The notes beneath the pieces were generated by a model. It did no database searches. It saw only the letters and a program-made list of their open reading frames with translations, and was not told the origin of the DNA. Shown here piece by piece: positions 18,848-28,172 of a stretch of DNA of 64,000 bases (position 1 is the stretch's first letter; every line of letters begins with the position of its first letter). A program made the translations under genes and the position numbers. This DNA comes from Geminocystis herdmanii PCC 6308 (GTDB lineage Bacteria; Cyanobacteriota; Cyanobacteriia; Cyanobacteriales; Cyanobacteriaceae): contig NZ_CM001775.1 of assembly GCF_000332235.1 (NCBI RefSeq), forward strand, positions 3,103,770 to 3,167,769, written 5' to 3'.

Positions 18848-19267
18848 ATGAAAATGTATCAAGAAATAGTGGAAATCAAAACCAGTGGTAAATGTCTTCA
18901 TAGCATAACCTCTCAAGTGATGACAGTAGTAAAAAAATCAGGGATTCAAACGGGGATATGTACGGTTTTTATCCTTCATACTAGCGCTAGTTTAATTATT
19001 CAAGAAAATGCCGATCCTGATGTGTTGGCTGATTTAAGTAATTTCTTTAGTAAACTTGTACCTGAAAATGGTTTTGATTATCTTCATAGTGCGGAGGGTG
19101 CTGATGATATGCCTAGTCATATTCGATCGATCTTAACCAGTACTTCAGAAAATATTATTATTCGTGATGGTAAACTTTTACTGGGTACATGGCAAGGTAT
19201 ATATTTGTGGGAACATAGAGTTCGATCGCACTTGAGAAAAATTGCCATTCATGTTCAAGGTAATTAA
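18848..19267 (+). CDS. YjbQ/UPF0047 family protein
   Basis: The product of about 139 residues matches the compact YjbQ family: EIKTSGKCLHSIT, SGICT-type strand, the HTSASLIIQENADPDVLADL motif with conserved His and Asn/Asp, the SAEGADDMPSHIRSIL loop, and GTWQGIYLWEHR. Family members show weak thiamine-phosphate synthase activity; the physiological role is unclear. The ATG at 18848 is chosen; an in-frame GTG at 18836 is possible. The 3' end overlaps the ruvA stop by four bases on the opposite strand. Confidence 0.88.
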   Translation: MKMYQEIVEIKTSGKCLHSITSQVMTVVKKSGIQTGICTVFILHTSASLIIQENADPDVLADLSNFFSKLVPENGFDYLHSAEGADDMPSHIRSILTSTSENIIIRDGKLLLGTWQGIYLWEHRVRSHLRKIAIHVQGN

Positions 19268-19902
19268 GGATTATTGAAGGATAAAAATGCGATGGCACTT
19301 CTAATCCATTCTTCAACATGGGTATTTTTTTGTAATAAATTATCTTGACTAATGACGGAGATTGCTTGTTGTATTTCTTTATTAGTATAACCTAAAGCCA
19401 TTAACGTCATTTCTAAATCTGCCATAATTTCTTCATTGGGAAAAGCATTCGTATTTTCAACAGTAACTCCTGCAGAAATACGCCATTGAGAGAGTTTTGT
19501 TTTCAATTCTAGGGCAATTCTTTCGGCGGTTTTTTGCCCGATACCCGGAGTTTTCGACAGTTGACGAATATTTCCTGTGACGATCGCCTGTACTAAATCC
19601 TCTAAGCCTAACGTATCAATTAAAGCAATCGCAGATTGACAACCAATGCCAGAAATAGCGATTAGTTGACGAAATAAATCCCTTTGCGCACTGCTGGAAA
19701 AACCATAAAGAAATTGTTGATCATCTCTTATTTGAAAATGGGTAAAAATCTGGATTTGTTTTTCTAAATTAATTTCTAATTTTCTGGCAAAATGAAGGGG
19801 AACTTGTATCTCATAACCGATATTATTAACTTCTAAAATTAAAATACTACGATTATTATTAAATAAAATATTATTGATATATCCTTTGAAATAACTAAGC
19901 AT
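19264..19902 (-). CDS. ruvA: Holliday junction DNA helicase subunit RuvA
   Basis: The 212-residue protein has the RuvA layout: N-terminal OB fold (MLSYFKGYINNILFN, NIGYEIQVP), then helix-hairpin-helix units GIGCQSAIALI and TPGIGQKTAERIALELK near residue 118, and a C-terminal three-helix domain ending in WIRSAIAFL. RuvA binds four-way junctions and loads RuvB for branch migration. It converges with yjbQ with a 4-nt overlap. Confidence 0.95.
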   Translation of the reverse strand: MLSYFKGYINNILFNNNRSILILEVNNIGYEIQVPLHFARKLEINLEKQIQIFTHFQIRDDQQFLYGFSSSAQRDLFRQLIAISGIGCQSAIALIDTLGLEDLVQAIVTGNIRQLSKTPGIGQKTAERIALELKTKLSQWRISAGVTVENTNAFPNEEIMADLEMTLMALGYTNKEIQQAISVISQDNLLQKNTHVEEWIRSAIAFLSFNNP

Positions 19903-20319
19903 AAAGTGTATTAATAAGCAATCTTAATTATGGTAAATAAAAAAAATTTTGTGTTATATTATCACGCAAAGACGCAAAGACGCAAAGTTTATATTACCTC
20001 AGTTCGATGCAAGAATGTTTGATAAGGGCAGGTTTCAGGTGTAATTTTCAGAAAATTATATAATTCGATCAAAGAATTGAAGATAAAAAAATCAATTAGG
20101 ATATATTTTTTGTCAATTCTTTAACCCTTTCCGATACCTGACACCTTTACAGCACCAAAAATTTTATGGTTCACTCAGGTTATATTATATCTAGTCGAAG
20201 GGATGTAAGAACGCAAATTTTGATCATTAGTTATTATCTAAATCTTATATCATATTATTTATTATAAATAATAAATCATCACAATGGTTAAATAACTTAG
20301 TTTATTTTTGCAATTTTAT
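19903..20319. other. Non-coding stretch between ruvA and cbiQ
   Basis: About 415 bp without a gene. It contains three copies of gacgcaaa near 19965-19988, a pair of related words cctcagttcgatgcaag and ggttcactcaggttatatta, and AT-rich sequence before the transporter gene. No clear promoter or RNA gene is seen. Confidence 0.5.
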
Positions 20320-21093
20320 ATGAAACTATTATTAGATCAATATGCCTACTTAGATTCTTGTATTCATCGTTGGGAATCAAAACCGAAATTTATTGCTTTG
20401 GTTACTCTAATTTTTGCCTTTGCTTTTATTCAAAAATTAGTTTTTTTACCCTTTATTATTATTATTACAGCTATTTTATATTTTTTATCTAATCTCCCCT
20501 TTTCTTTTTTGCTTTCTCGTCTTCGTTATCCGGGTATTTTTATTGTGGCAGTAGTGATTTTATTACCTTTTTTAGTTGGTAAAACTATTCTTTTGTCTCT
20601 ATTTTTTTTAGATGTTAAATTAGAAGGAAGTTTATTAGTTATTTTAATTGTTACTCGTTTTATTTGCATTTTAACTACCAGTTTAGTACTGTTTGGGACT
20701 TCTCCTTTTTTAACTACTTTAAAAACCGTTCGATCGATGGGTTTATCTCCGATAATTAGTGATATGATGTTGTTAAGTTATCGTTATTTAGAGGAATTTG
20801 GCGATCGATTAACGAGGATGCAAAGGGCATTAAAATTAAAAGGTTTTCAGCCTCACAAAATCACTAGACGTAATTTGAAAGTTATTGCTCATCTTATGGG
20901 TAGTTTATTAGTCATTAGTTATGATCAATCAAAATTAGTTTATCAAGCAATGATTTTAAGAGGTTATCACGATCGATACACAAAAGCAAAAATAGCTCCA
21001 TCAAATATTCCTAGTAAACACTGGATAGCCTGTGGAATTGTTGTTTTTATTAGCTTTATTTTGATGATTCTTCAATTATTAATTAAGGGTTAA
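20320..21093 (+). CDS. Energy-coupling factor transporter T component (CbiQ-like)
   Basis: The protein of about 257 residues has five to six membrane segments and the two coupling-helix motifs of T components: a short Ala/Arg-Gly element (RSMGLSPIISDMMLLSYR) and RMQRALKLKGFQ near residue 165, which contact the ATPases. The ATG at 20320 is preferred over the TTG at 20308. It would join a CbiO-like ATPase such as that at 13276 and an S component such as CbiM at 43530. Confidence 0.85.
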   Translation: MKLLLDQYAYLDSCIHRWESKPKFIALVTLIFAFAFIQKLVFLPFIIIITAILYFLSNLPFSFLLSRLRYPGIFIVAVVILLPFLVGKTILLSLFFLDVKLEGSLLVILIVTRFICILTTSLVLFGTSPFLTTLKTVRSMGLSPIISDMMLLSYRYLEEFGDRLTRMQRALKLKGFQPHKITRRNLKVIAHLMGSLLVISYDQSKLVYQAMILRGYHDRYTKAKIAPSNIPSKHWIACGIVVFISFILMILQLLIKG

Positions 21094-21200
21094 TTTGTTT
21101 GCAACTTTTATCATAATTTTAATAATTTAATCATAAAAAGTGTTAAAATTGATCTACTATCTTTCATATTTTATCCCTTCATTATTAGAAAAAAAAATTC

Positions 21201-21809
21201 ATGAATAATCAACATAATATTGATGAAGGTACAATTAAGTTTAACTGTCAATGGATTAAGCAACCTTTGTCAATTTTTGTGCCCGATGAACTTTTAAGGT
21301 GGCGCGATCGAATCTATGAACTTAATTTGATAGGATATTATCAGGACATTAATATCGGTTACGGTAATATCAGTATCAAAACACCTCAAGGAATCTTAAT
21401 ATCGGGTACACAAACAGGCAATATTTACCCCATTCAATCACAACATTTTACCTTAGTTACGGATTATCAGCTCGATCGAAATACCATAGAATGTCAAGGA
21501 TTAATTAAGGCTTCTTCTGAATCTATGACGCATATCGCCGTTTATCGATGCGATGAATCTATCAATGCTATTATTCATATTCACAACTTGACTCTGTGGC
21601 AAAACTTAATGGATAAAATACCGACTACTAATAAAGATGTTGCCTATGGTACACCAGATATGGCAAAAGAGATATTTCGTTTATTTGCCGAAAGCAACGT
21701 TAAACAAGAAAAAATTCTGGTAATGGCAGGGCATAAAGAAGGAATTATCGTCTTTGGCAACTCCCTTGAAGAAGCTGGAAATACACTGCTCAAAATTATT
21801 CGAGATTGA
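21201..21809 (+). CDS. Class II aldolase/adducin family protein
   Basis: The 202-residue protein has the class II aldolase fold: GYGNISIKTPQGILISGTQTGN near residue 54, the acidic ASSESMTHIAVYR block that carries the catalytic Glu, and the metal pair IIHIHN near residue 132, with a later MAGHKEGIIVFG supplying the third His. Substrates of the family include sugar phosphates and methylthioribulose phosphate; none can be assigned. It follows cbiQ by 107 bp. Confidence 0.85.
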   Translation: MNNQHNIDEGTIKFNCQWIKQPLSIFVPDELLRWRDRIYELNLIGYYQDINIGYGNISIKTPQGILISGTQTGNIYPIQSQHFTLVTDYQLDRNTIECQGLIKASSESMTHIAVYRCDESINAIIHIHNLTLWQNLMDKIPTTNKDVAYGTPDMAKEIFRLFAESNVKQEKILVMAGHKEGIIVFGNSLEEAGNTLLKIIRD

Positions 21810-22094
21810 CGAATATTTTTTAACATACACGAAACTATTTGTAATAAAATATGTCAAAAGATAGGTACTTTAATTACGACTAATTTGGTGGGGTATTCTC
21901 ACCCCTATTATATTTCTTAAAATTTTATAATAATTTATAGGTTAGTAAAGACTAAAATAGAGAATTTTTTATTCTTGATTCCTGATTCTTTGTTGTCAAT
22001 CACTAAGTTATAATTGTTTGAGGAATAAAAATTACATAAAGTCCAAAAATACTAATTATATTTACTGTTTATAAACTTTAATTTTATAGAAAAA

Positions 22095-24692
22095 ATGCAA
22101 CCAACAAATCCGCAACAATTTACAGAAAAAGCATGGGAAGCGATCGTAAAAACTCCCGATATTGCGAAACAAAATCAACATCAACAAATCGAAAGCGAAC
22201 ACTTATTAAAATCTCTTTTAGAACAAGAGGGATTAGCTGTTAATATCTTTAATAAAGCTAACGTTAGTGCAACCCGTTTACGAGAAAAAGTTGATGAATT
22301 TATTAACCGTCAAGCTAAGATTAAAAATATCGGTGATTCTGTCTATTTAGGCAAAAGTTTAGATACTCTTTTAGATAGAGCTGATAATTATAAAAAACAG
22401 TTTGATGATGATTTTATTTCCATCGAACATATGATCTTAGGTTATGCACAAGACGATCGATTTGGCAAGAAATTATTACAAGAATTTAACCTAGATGAAA
22501 ATAAATTAAAATCCATTATTAAAGATATTAGAGGAAGTCAAAAAGTGAGTGATCAAAATCCAGAAAATAAGTATGAATCTTTAGCGAAATATGGACGAGA
22601 TTTGACGGAATTAGCAAGGCTTGGTAAACTCGATCCTGTCATCGGTAGAGATGATGAAGTTCGCCGTACTATTCAAATTCTCTCCCGTCGTACAAAAAAC
22701 AATCCTGTGTTAATTGGTGAGCCGGGGGTGGGTAAAACTGCGATTGTGGAAGGATTAGCCCAACGTATTATAAACCGAGATGTGCCTGAATCTCTGCTCG
22801 ATCGAACTCTCATTGCCTTAGACATGGGCAGTTTAATCGCTGGTGCAAAATATCGAGGGGAATTTGAAGAAAGACTTAAAGCCGTATTGAAGGAAGTCAC
22901 GGAATCTCAGGGGAATATTGTCCTTTTCATCGATGAAATTCATACAGTTGTAGGGGCAGGGGCGACTCAAGGAGCGATGGACGCAGGAAACCTCTTAAAA
23001 CCCATGTTAGCACGGGGCGAATTGCGTTGTATTGGGGCGACTACCCTCGATGAATACCGCAAGTATATCGAGAAGGATGCCGCCTTAGAGAGACGTTTTC
23101 AGTCGGTTTTCGTAGGTGAACCCAATGTAATTGATACTATCTCAATTTTGCGCGGTTTGAAAGAGCGTTACGAAGTCCATCACGGGGTGAAAATTGCCGA
23201 TACCGCTTTGGTTGCCGCCGCTATGCTTTCTAATCGTTATATTGCCGATCGATTTTTACCTGATAAAGCTATTGATTTAGTGGATGAATCTGCCGCTAAA
23301 TTAAAGATGGAAATTACCTCAAAACCAGAGGAATTAGATGAAGTCGATCGAAAAATTTTACAACGAGAAATGGAGCGTTTATCACTGAAAAAAGAGGTAG
23401 ATCAAGCATCTGTTGAAAGACGAGAAAAATTAGAGCAAGAATTAGCTAATTTAAAGGAAGAACAATCGGCTTTTAATGCTCAATGGCAGGGGGAAAAAGA
23501 AGCTATAGATCAAATTCGTAGTTTAAGAGAATCCCTCGAAAAATTGAACGTAGAAATTCAACAAGCCGAGCGGGATTATGACTATAATAAAGCTGCCGAA
23601 TTAAGATACGGAAAATTAGCTGATATTCAAAAAGAGATTAAAAATAAAGAAACTTTATTAGCGGAAAAACAAACCTCTGGTAAATCACTTTTACGGGAAG
23701 AAGTTGAGGAGTCGGATATTGCCGAAATCATCTCAAAATGGACTGGTATTCCTATTAGTAAATTAGTGGAATCTGACAAAGAAAAACTACTACATCTTGA
23801 AGAACAACTGCACGATCGAGTAATCGGGCAAAATGAGGCAGTTATCGCCGTTTCTGACGCTATTCAGCGCTCTCGTGCTGGTTTAAGTGATCCTAATCGC
23901 CCTACCGCTAGTTTTATCTTTCTAGGGCCTACAGGTGTAGGTAAAACCGAACTTGCCAAAGCCTTAGCAGGTATTCTCTTTGACACTGAAGATGCGATCG
24001 TGCGAATAGATATGTCAGAGTACATGGAAAAACATACCGTTTCCCGTTTAATGGGTGCGCCTCCGGGATACGTTGGCTATGAAGAAGGAGGACAATTAAC
24101 GGAAGCGATTCGCCGTCGTCCTTATTCTGTGGTACTATTTGACGAGATCGAAAAAGCTCATCCTGACGTGTTTAACGTGATGTTGCAAATCTTGGATGAT
24201 GGACGCTTAACGGATTCCCAAGGGCGTACCGTTGATTTTACCAATACTATCATCATCATGACCAGTAACATCGGTTCGCAGTATATCCTTGATTTAGCAG
24301 GGGATAACTCGAAATATGAGGAGATGCGTAGTCGAGTTATGGAGGCGATGCGCGGTAGTTTCCGCCCAGAATTTTTGAACCGTATCGATGAAATAATCAT
24401 CTTCCATAGCCTTGAAAAATCAGAATTGAGAAATATCGTCAAAATTCAAGTTCAACGGCTAGAATCACGCTTAAACGAACAGAAAATGACCTTAAAAATG
24501 TCTGATATAGCCCTCGATTTTCTCGCTGAAATCGGTTATGATCCAGTTTATGGTGCAAGACCGTTAAAACGAGCAATACAAAGATACTTAGAGACCTCGA
24601 TCGCTAAGGCAATTTTAAGGGGTGAATTTAAAAACGGAGACACAATTTTTGTCGATGTCGAAGACGAAAGATTGAGCCTCAAAAAAATATAA
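22095..24692 (+). CDS. clpB: ATP-dependent disaggregase ClpB
   Basis: The 865-residue Hsp100 chaperone works with DnaK to dissolve protein aggregates. It has an N-domain of repeated helices, Walker A at 208-215 (GEPGVGKT), the middle coiled-coil domain around 400-525 (rich in Lys/Glu) that separates ClpB from ClpC, Walker A of the second ring at 611-618 (GPTGVGKT), and the pore loops ([19 protein letters not shown]). A perfect hairpin with seven T residues follows the stop. The 3' 165 bp plus the hairpin are copied at 27570-27766. Confidence 0.97.
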   Translation: MQPTNPQQFTEKAWEAIVKTPDIAKQNQHQQIESEHLLKSLLEQEGLAVNIFNKANVSATRLREKVDEFINRQAKIKNIGDSVYLGKSLDTLLDRADNYKKQFDDDFISIEHMILGYAQDDRFGKKLLQEFNLDENKLKSIIKDIRGSQKVSDQNPENKYESLAKYGRDLTELARLGKLDPVIGRDDEVRRTIQILSRRTKNNPVLIGEPGVGKTAIVEGLAQRIINRDVPESLLDRTLIALDMGSLIAGAKYRGEFEERLKAVLKEVTESQGNIVLFIDEIHTVVGAGATQGAMDAGNLLKPMLARGELRCIGATTLDEYRKYIEKDAALERRFQSVFVGEPNVIDTISILRGLKERYEVHHGVKIADTALVAAAMLSNRYIADRFLPDKAIDLVDESAAKLKMEITSKPEELDEVDRKILQREMERLSLKKEVDQASVERREKLEQELANLKEEQSAFNAQWQGEKEAIDQIRSLRESLEKLNVEIQQAERDYDYNKAAELRYGKLADIQKEIKNKETLLAEKQTSGKSLLREEVEESDIAEIISKWTGIPISKLVESDKEKLLHLEEQLHDRVIGQNEAVIAVSDAIQRSRAGLSDPNRPTASFIFLGPTGVGKTELAKALAGILFDTEDAIVRIDMSEYMEKHTVSRLMGAPPGYVGYEEGGQLTEAIRRRPYSVVLFDEIEKAHPDVFNVMLQILDDGRLTDSQGRTVDFTNTIIIMTSNIGSQYILDLAGDNSKYEEMRSRVMEAMRGSFRPEFLNRIDEIIIFHSLEKSELRNIVKIQVQRLESRLNEQKMTLKMSDIALDFLAEIGYDPVYGARPLKRAIQRYLETSIAKAILRGEFKNGDTIFVDVEDERLSLKKI

Positions 24693-24725
24693 CTGTAGGG
24701 TGGGCAATGCCCACCTTTTTTTGAT
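24529..24725 (+). repeat. Segmental duplication, copy A (clpB 3' end plus hairpin)
   Basis: The last 160 bp or so of clpB and the following hairpin recur at 27570-27766 with about a dozen differences. This copy is inside the intact clpB gene and is the likely source. Confidence 0.85.
24699..24722 (+). terminator. Hairpin repeat, clpB terminator
   Basis: GGTGGGCAATGCCCACC forms an 8-bp stem followed by seven T residues, seven bases after the clpB stop. It is a textbook intrinsic terminator and a member of the hairpin repeat family. Confidence 0.8.
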
Positions 24726-24729
24726 TTAA

Positions 24730-25124
24730 TTATTGGAAAAATTGAACTTGAGAATATTGCATTATTTTTTCATCTACTGTCATCATCGTCAATTCTAATT
24801 CTTGAGCTTGACAAATTAAAAGTCGATCGAAAGGATCATTATGAATTAATGGTAATTGGGCTAATTTAATAACACTATTTTCATCAATAATAAGGTTAGA
24901 TATATGATATATGATGTTTTTTTCGTTGTTTAGGTAAATAAATTTCAGGAGATTCAGGTAATGGTAATTTTCCTAACTTATATTTAATAATTACCTCCCA
25001 TAAAGAAACGACACTTACATAAATATCATTATTTTTATCTTGTATAGCAGTTTTCCAATGATTTGGCAAACGTTTATCAGCACTAATAAACCATAAAAAA
25101 TATGAGTGTCTAATAAAATTTTCA
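24730..25124 (-). pseudogene. PIN-domain toxin vapC, broken by two frameshifts
   Basis: Reading with corrections gives a protein of about 130 residues: MKILLDTHIFLWFISADKRL at the start (catalytic Asp in LLDTH), SVVSLWEVIIKYKLGKL with the conserved Glu, and NDPFDRLLICQAQ with the acidic C-terminal pair. The frame is lost near 25100 (six T instead of the seven needed) and again near 24900, where a 7-bp unit (catatat) is duplicated relative to the copy at 28627-28902. It overlaps its antitoxin stop by one base. As it stands it cannot make toxin. Confidence 0.8.
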
Positions 25125-25337
25125 TTATTCAAATTGTTTTATAATACTATCTGGTAAAGGATCATCAAAATCACTTGGGGTAACAAATTCTCCTTCACAC
25201 AATCCATAGGGACGAAATTCCTAATTACTATTATTTTTACGATTTTTAATAAACAAAAAAAAGTCCAATAATTCTTCTATTAAAAATTCATCTGATGATT
25301 TTTCAATTTCTGTAATTAATATTTGTTTGTAATTCAT
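25124..25337 (-). pseudogene. DUF2281/VapB-like antitoxin gene with internal stop
   Basis: The frame starts MNYKQILITEIEKSSDEFLI and, after a TAG at codon 39 (25221-25223), resumes in frame with EFRPYGLCEGEFVTPSDF and ends DDPLPDSIIKQFE, typical of DUF2281 antitoxins. The final TAA shares one base with the vapC start. Both partners of this vapBC pair are therefore broken. Confidence 0.75.
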
Positions 25338-25408
25338 ATTATTTATTTTTTAATTATTAAAATTATACTCTTAATTTAGTTGAGCTTCGATCGAACTTAC
25401 AGACTAAT

Positions 25409-25684
25409 TTATACTGTCAAATTTGCGCAAGTGATTTGTGTATTATGTCTTTTACAAAAATATTGTAAATTTTCAAATTCATTAGTACTTAATCGTGCTT
25501 GTTTGAGAATACTCGTTAAAGTACCAATCATTATCTCTTTGTATTTTGGTACGATCGTCGTTAATCTTCCCTCCTGCGTTTCTTTGGCAAATTTTACATG
25601 ACTACCCTTTTGACTAACAATTTCAAAACCTGCATTATTTAATCTTCTTTTCACTTCCCTAAATGTTAAAGGTTTAAGCGGCAT
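25409..25684 (-). CDS. HicA-family mRNA interferase toxin
   Basis: The 91-residue protein has the HicA dsRBD-like fold: LTFREVKRRLNNAGFEIVSQKGSH with the catalytic His in the GSH loop, then VKFAKETQEGRLTTIVPKY and a helical end IGTLTSILKQARLSTNEF. HicA toxins cut mRNA. The chain extends about 15 residues past the usual end. It overlaps hicB by 11 nt and follows it, so the order is antitoxin then toxin. Both genes look intact. Confidence 0.88.
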   Translation of the reverse strand: MPLKPLTFREVKRRLNNAGFEIVSQKGSHVKFAKETQEGRLTTIVPKYKEIMIGTLTSILKQARLSTNEFENLQYFCKRHNTQITCANLTV

Positions 25685-25880
25685 TGATTTCTACTTGTAA
25701 TTTTTCTAACGTGGGGAAAATAGTTGCACAAGGAGGCTCAAAGTGTAATTCTAAGGCTTCTTGAAGATTCGCTAATGCCTTTATTTCTGTTTCTCCTTGA
25801 CTCGCAATCTCAACTTCTAAACATTGGGCAACAAACCAACTTCCTTCTTGAAAGATTCTGGCGGTGAAAGTTTGTTTCAT
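25674..25880 (-). CDS. HicB-family antitoxin
   Basis: The 68-residue protein has the HicB partial RNase H-like fold (FTARIFQEGSWFVAQCLEVEIASQGETEIKALANLQEALELHF). No DNA-binding domain follows, as in the short HicB class. It pairs with hicA immediately downstream by an 11-nt overlap. A 42-bp piece of this gene and its upstream region reappear at 28493-28643. Confidence 0.88.
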   Translation of the reverse strand: MKQTFTARIFQEGSWFVAQCLEVEIASQGETEIKALANLQEALELHFEPPCATIFPTLEKLQVEINAA

Positions 25881-26012
25881 AGTTTTAATTAGTAATTGTA
25901 ATTGACTGTTTATATTGCTTTAACACTTAACATCATAAAAAATATTATAGTAAAAAAAAGATTCCTTATCCTTCTCACAGAATTAAAGTTGAACTTTCTC
26001 AAATTGTAAGAT

Positions 26013-26029
26013 GGTGAGCATTGCCCACC
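26013..26029. repeat. Hairpin repeat, variant copy
   Basis: GGTGAGCATTGCCCACC has one mismatch to the family palindrome. It lies between hicB and the YoeB-like toxin and is the point at which the sequence copied at 28545-28643 breaks off. Confidence 0.75.
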
Positions 26030-26046
26030 CTACGACTATGCTATAT

Positions 26047-26301
26047 TTACTCATAGTGACTCCACATTCGCAAAACCTTAACTATCTTTTCTTCTGATAA
26101 AATTTGATAAATTAGACGATGCTGTTTATTAATTCTACGAGAGTAATAACCTGATAAATCTCCTCTCAATTTTTCATAGGGAGGTTGATAAGGATTTTCT
26201 GTTAAAATCATCAACAACTGCTGAGTTTGAGGTTTTAAACCCGCCGAACTTAATTTTTTAGCATCCTTATTGGCTTGTTTTGTTAGAATAACTGTCCACA
26301 T
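26047..26301 (-). CDS. YoeB/Txe-family toxin (second copy in window)
   Basis: The 84-residue protein has MWTVILTKQANKDAKKL, PYEKLRGDLSGYYSRRINKQHRLIYQI and a C-terminal MWSHYE with the catalytic His and Tyr. The ATG at 26301 overlaps the antitoxin stop as TAATG; an upstream TTG is less likely. It is only distantly similar to the toxin at 12235. Confidence 0.9.
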   Translation of the reverse strand: MWTVILTKQANKDAKKLSSAGLKPQTQQLLMILTENPYQPPYEKLRGDLSGYYSRRINKQHRLIYQILSEEKIVKVLRMWSHYE

Positions 26302-26549
26302 TACCAATCAATATCCTCAATATTAATACATTCCTCTATAGGAGTGGATGCTTCTCGATGGATGGACTCTACCATATTAGGAATAGATTGAATATATAAA
26401 GTTTCTTGGATTTCATTCCATTCTTGCTCGGAAATTAAAATTGCTTTACCTGTTGTTTCTTCAATCAAAACAGGTTGATGTTTTTTGTTAATCTCAGCAA
26501 TTATTTTAGGAAAATCAAATTCTGGTTGATTAATTTTTATAGTTTCCAT
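26301..26549 (-). CDS. YefM/Phd-family antitoxin
   Basis: The 82-residue product has the Phd/YefM N-terminal DNA-binding unit (FDFPKIIAEINKKHQPVLIEE, GKAILISEQEWNEIQETL) followed by a disordered acidic tail that binds the toxin. It is directly upstream of, and coupled by one base to, the YoeB-like toxin. It is expected to repress its own promoter. Confidence 0.88.
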   Translation of the reverse strand: METIKINQPEFDFPKIIAEINKKHQPVLIEETTGKAILISEQEWNEIQETLYIQSIPNMVESIHREASTPIEECINIEDIDW

Positions 26550-26645
26550 CTTGGTTGAAATTTTTATCAGCTTTACTTATTCAATCATAAACGATGCCTT
26601 TAAAAAATTGTAATAACTCTAAATCCAGTCTTAAAATTGTGAGAG

Positions 26646-26662
26646 GGTGGGCAATGCCCACC
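26646..26662. repeat. Hairpin repeat
   Basis: GGTGGGCAATGCCCACC with one extra pair on each side. It lies between the YefM-like gene and the small membrane protein. No T-run follows directly on the plus strand. Confidence 0.75.
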
Positions 26663-26696
26663 CTACGACTTTTTCAGCCCATCCTAAGTAATCCAA

Positions 26697-26855
26697 TTAT
26701 TTCGCCGAAAACAAAACTCCAAAAACAATAAAAATAACAAAAATCCAAAATAAATCCGAAAAAATACTACCAATACCAGTGAATAAACCATGAATGGTGT
26801 CTGTTACAATCCACCCTAAAAATAATGTTCCAAGATTTTCTAATGCTACTGTCAT
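26697..26855 (-). CDS. Small hydrophobic membrane protein
   Basis: A 52-residue frame begins MTVALENLGTLFLGWI and continues into a C-terminal membrane helix (SDLFWIFVIFIVFGVLF). A weak purine-rich site (GGGGTAA) lies 6 nt before the ATG. It stands alone between antitoxin genes and resembles tiny YIT-like hydrophobic proteins, but I recognise no family. A membrane-toxin role is only a guess. Confidence 0.5.
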   Translation of the reverse strand: MTVALENLGTLFLGWIVTDTIHGLFTGIGSIFSDLFWIFVIFIVFGVLFSAK

Positions 26856-27026
26856 AATGATTACCCCTAAAGTTTCTATTACATTACTAATAATAATTCA
26901 CAAAATAACTAATATGGTATTATGTAGAGACTGATAAAGAAGGAAGTTTTATAAAAAATTATTACAAAAGACTTCTTTTAGCTTAAAATGACTGATAAAG
27001 ACTGAAATCAACTTTGAATAATAGTT

Positions 27027-27542
27027 ATGGATACTCAAGAACTGGTGAACTATTTAGATGAATTGCTATACGACTCTACAGGAAAGCACATCGATAGTTT
27101 GCAGGTTGCTATTTTAAAGGGTGTCTTAAATGGAGAGAAATATAAGGATATTGCAGACAAATATAAATGCAGTGCTAGTCATGCTAAAGATGAAGCCTAT
27201 AAACTCTGGCGATTACTTTCACAAACTTTCAATGAGGATATAAATAAGTCTAATTTAAAGGCTACTGTTGACAGAATAATAACGAAAAATACTGCAAAAA
27301 ATAATTATGGTTTTATGGTAAATAATAATAAAATCGATCAAGTTAATATTTGTCGTAATTCTCAGTCTAAAATAGAAGAAAATGAGGATATTATTAGTGA
27401 TGATAAAATTTTAATTGACTCTGCACAAAAGAAGATTAAAAGAGATACGATTCCTCGTTTAATGAAGTTAGGATTAAATGCTGAACAAATTGCGGAAGCG
27501 TTGGATTTACCTATTCAAGAAGTAAGAAAAATTATGTCTTAA
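27027..27542 (+). CDS. Orphan vMAP-type N-terminal domain protein with C-terminal HTH
   Basis: Residues 1-75 (LQVAILKGVLNGEKYKDIADKYKCSASHAKDEAYKLWRLLS) match the small helix-turn-helix unit found at the N-terminus of cyanobacterial vWA-MoxR-associated and NACHT/WD40 STAND proteins. Here, instead of an NTPase, there is a linker and a second HTH-like end (MKLGLNAEQIAEALDLPIQEVRKIM). The 171-residue protein may be an adaptor or regulator, or a relic of a larger STAND protein. The copied clpB end begins about 27 bp after its stop. Confidence 0.55.
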   Translation: MDTQELVNYLDELLYDSTGKHIDSLQVAILKGVLNGEKYKDIADKYKCSASHAKDEAYKLWRLLSQTFNEDINKSNLKATVDRIITKNTAKNNYGFMVNNNKIDQVNICRNSQSKIEENEDIISDDKILIDSAQKKIKRDTIPRLMKLGLNAEQIAEALDLPIQEVRKIMS

Positions 27543-27569
27543 ACTGGATAAGGTGAGAAGTTCGATCGA

Positions 27570-27766
27570 AAATCGGTTATGATCCAGTTTATGGTGCAAG
27601 ATCTTTAAAACGAGCAATACAAAGATACTTAGAGAGCTCGATCGCCAAGGTAATTTTAAGGGGTGAATTTAAAAACGGAGACACAATTTTTGTCGATGTG
27701 GAAGACGAAAGATTGAGCCTCAAAAAAGTCTAACTGTAGGGTGGGCATTGCCCATCTTTTTTGATT
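27570..27766 (+). repeat. Segmental duplication, copy B (clpB 3' end plus hairpin)
   Basis: This non-functional piece repeats 24529-24725, including the last 53 or so codons of clpB and the hairpin (27740-27756, variant GGTGGGCATTGCCCATC). It has no start and begins abruptly after a tcgatcga word. It ends just past the hairpin. Confidence 0.88.
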
Positions 27767-27803
27767 ATAATTTAAACAAGAAATAAGATTTTAAATTATC
27801 ATT

Positions 27804-28172
27804 TTGAGAATATTTAAAAATAAAAGTTTTGATAGATTTACTAAAAATGAAAAAATCAAAGATCAAGATTTATGGGAAGCTGTTGAAAGAGCAAATAAAG
27901 GTTTAATTTCTGCTGATTTAGGTGGTGGTTTAATTAAACAAAGAATTGCTCGAAAAGGACAAGGAAAATCTAGTGGATTTCGTTCTATTATTATTTTTAA
28001 AGCAGATGATCGGGCGTTTTTTGTTTATGGTTTTGCTAAAAATCAACAAGATAATATTAATGAAAAAGAATTAATAGCACTAAAAAAATTAAGCAATGAA
28101 TTGCTATCATATTCTGAACAAGATTTATTAATAGCAATAGAAAAAGGTATTTTAAAAGAGATAAAAGTATGA
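27804..28172 (+). CDS. RelE/HigB-type toxin (COG4737-like)
   Basis: The 122-residue protein begins at a TTG (27804; MRIFKNKSFDRFTKNEKI). It carries DLWEAVERANKGLISADLGGGLIKQRIARKGQGKSSGFRSIIIFKADDRAFFVYGFAKN, typical of the COG4737 translational-repressor toxins, and ends in a long helix. It overlaps the XRE antitoxin by four bases (ATGA), toxin first, as in higBA. Both genes look intact. Confidence 0.82.
   Translation: MRIFKNKSFDRFTKNEKIKDQDLWEAVERANKGLISADLGGGLIKQRIARKGQGKSSGFRSIIIFKADDRAFFVYGFAKNQQDNINEKELIALKKLSNELLSYSEQDLLIAIEKGILKEIKV

Noticed and set aside
21810-22094. Heat-shock (CIRCE) operator before clpB
   Set aside because: No TTAGCACTC-N9-GAGTGCTAA element is seen in the 285-bp upstream region.
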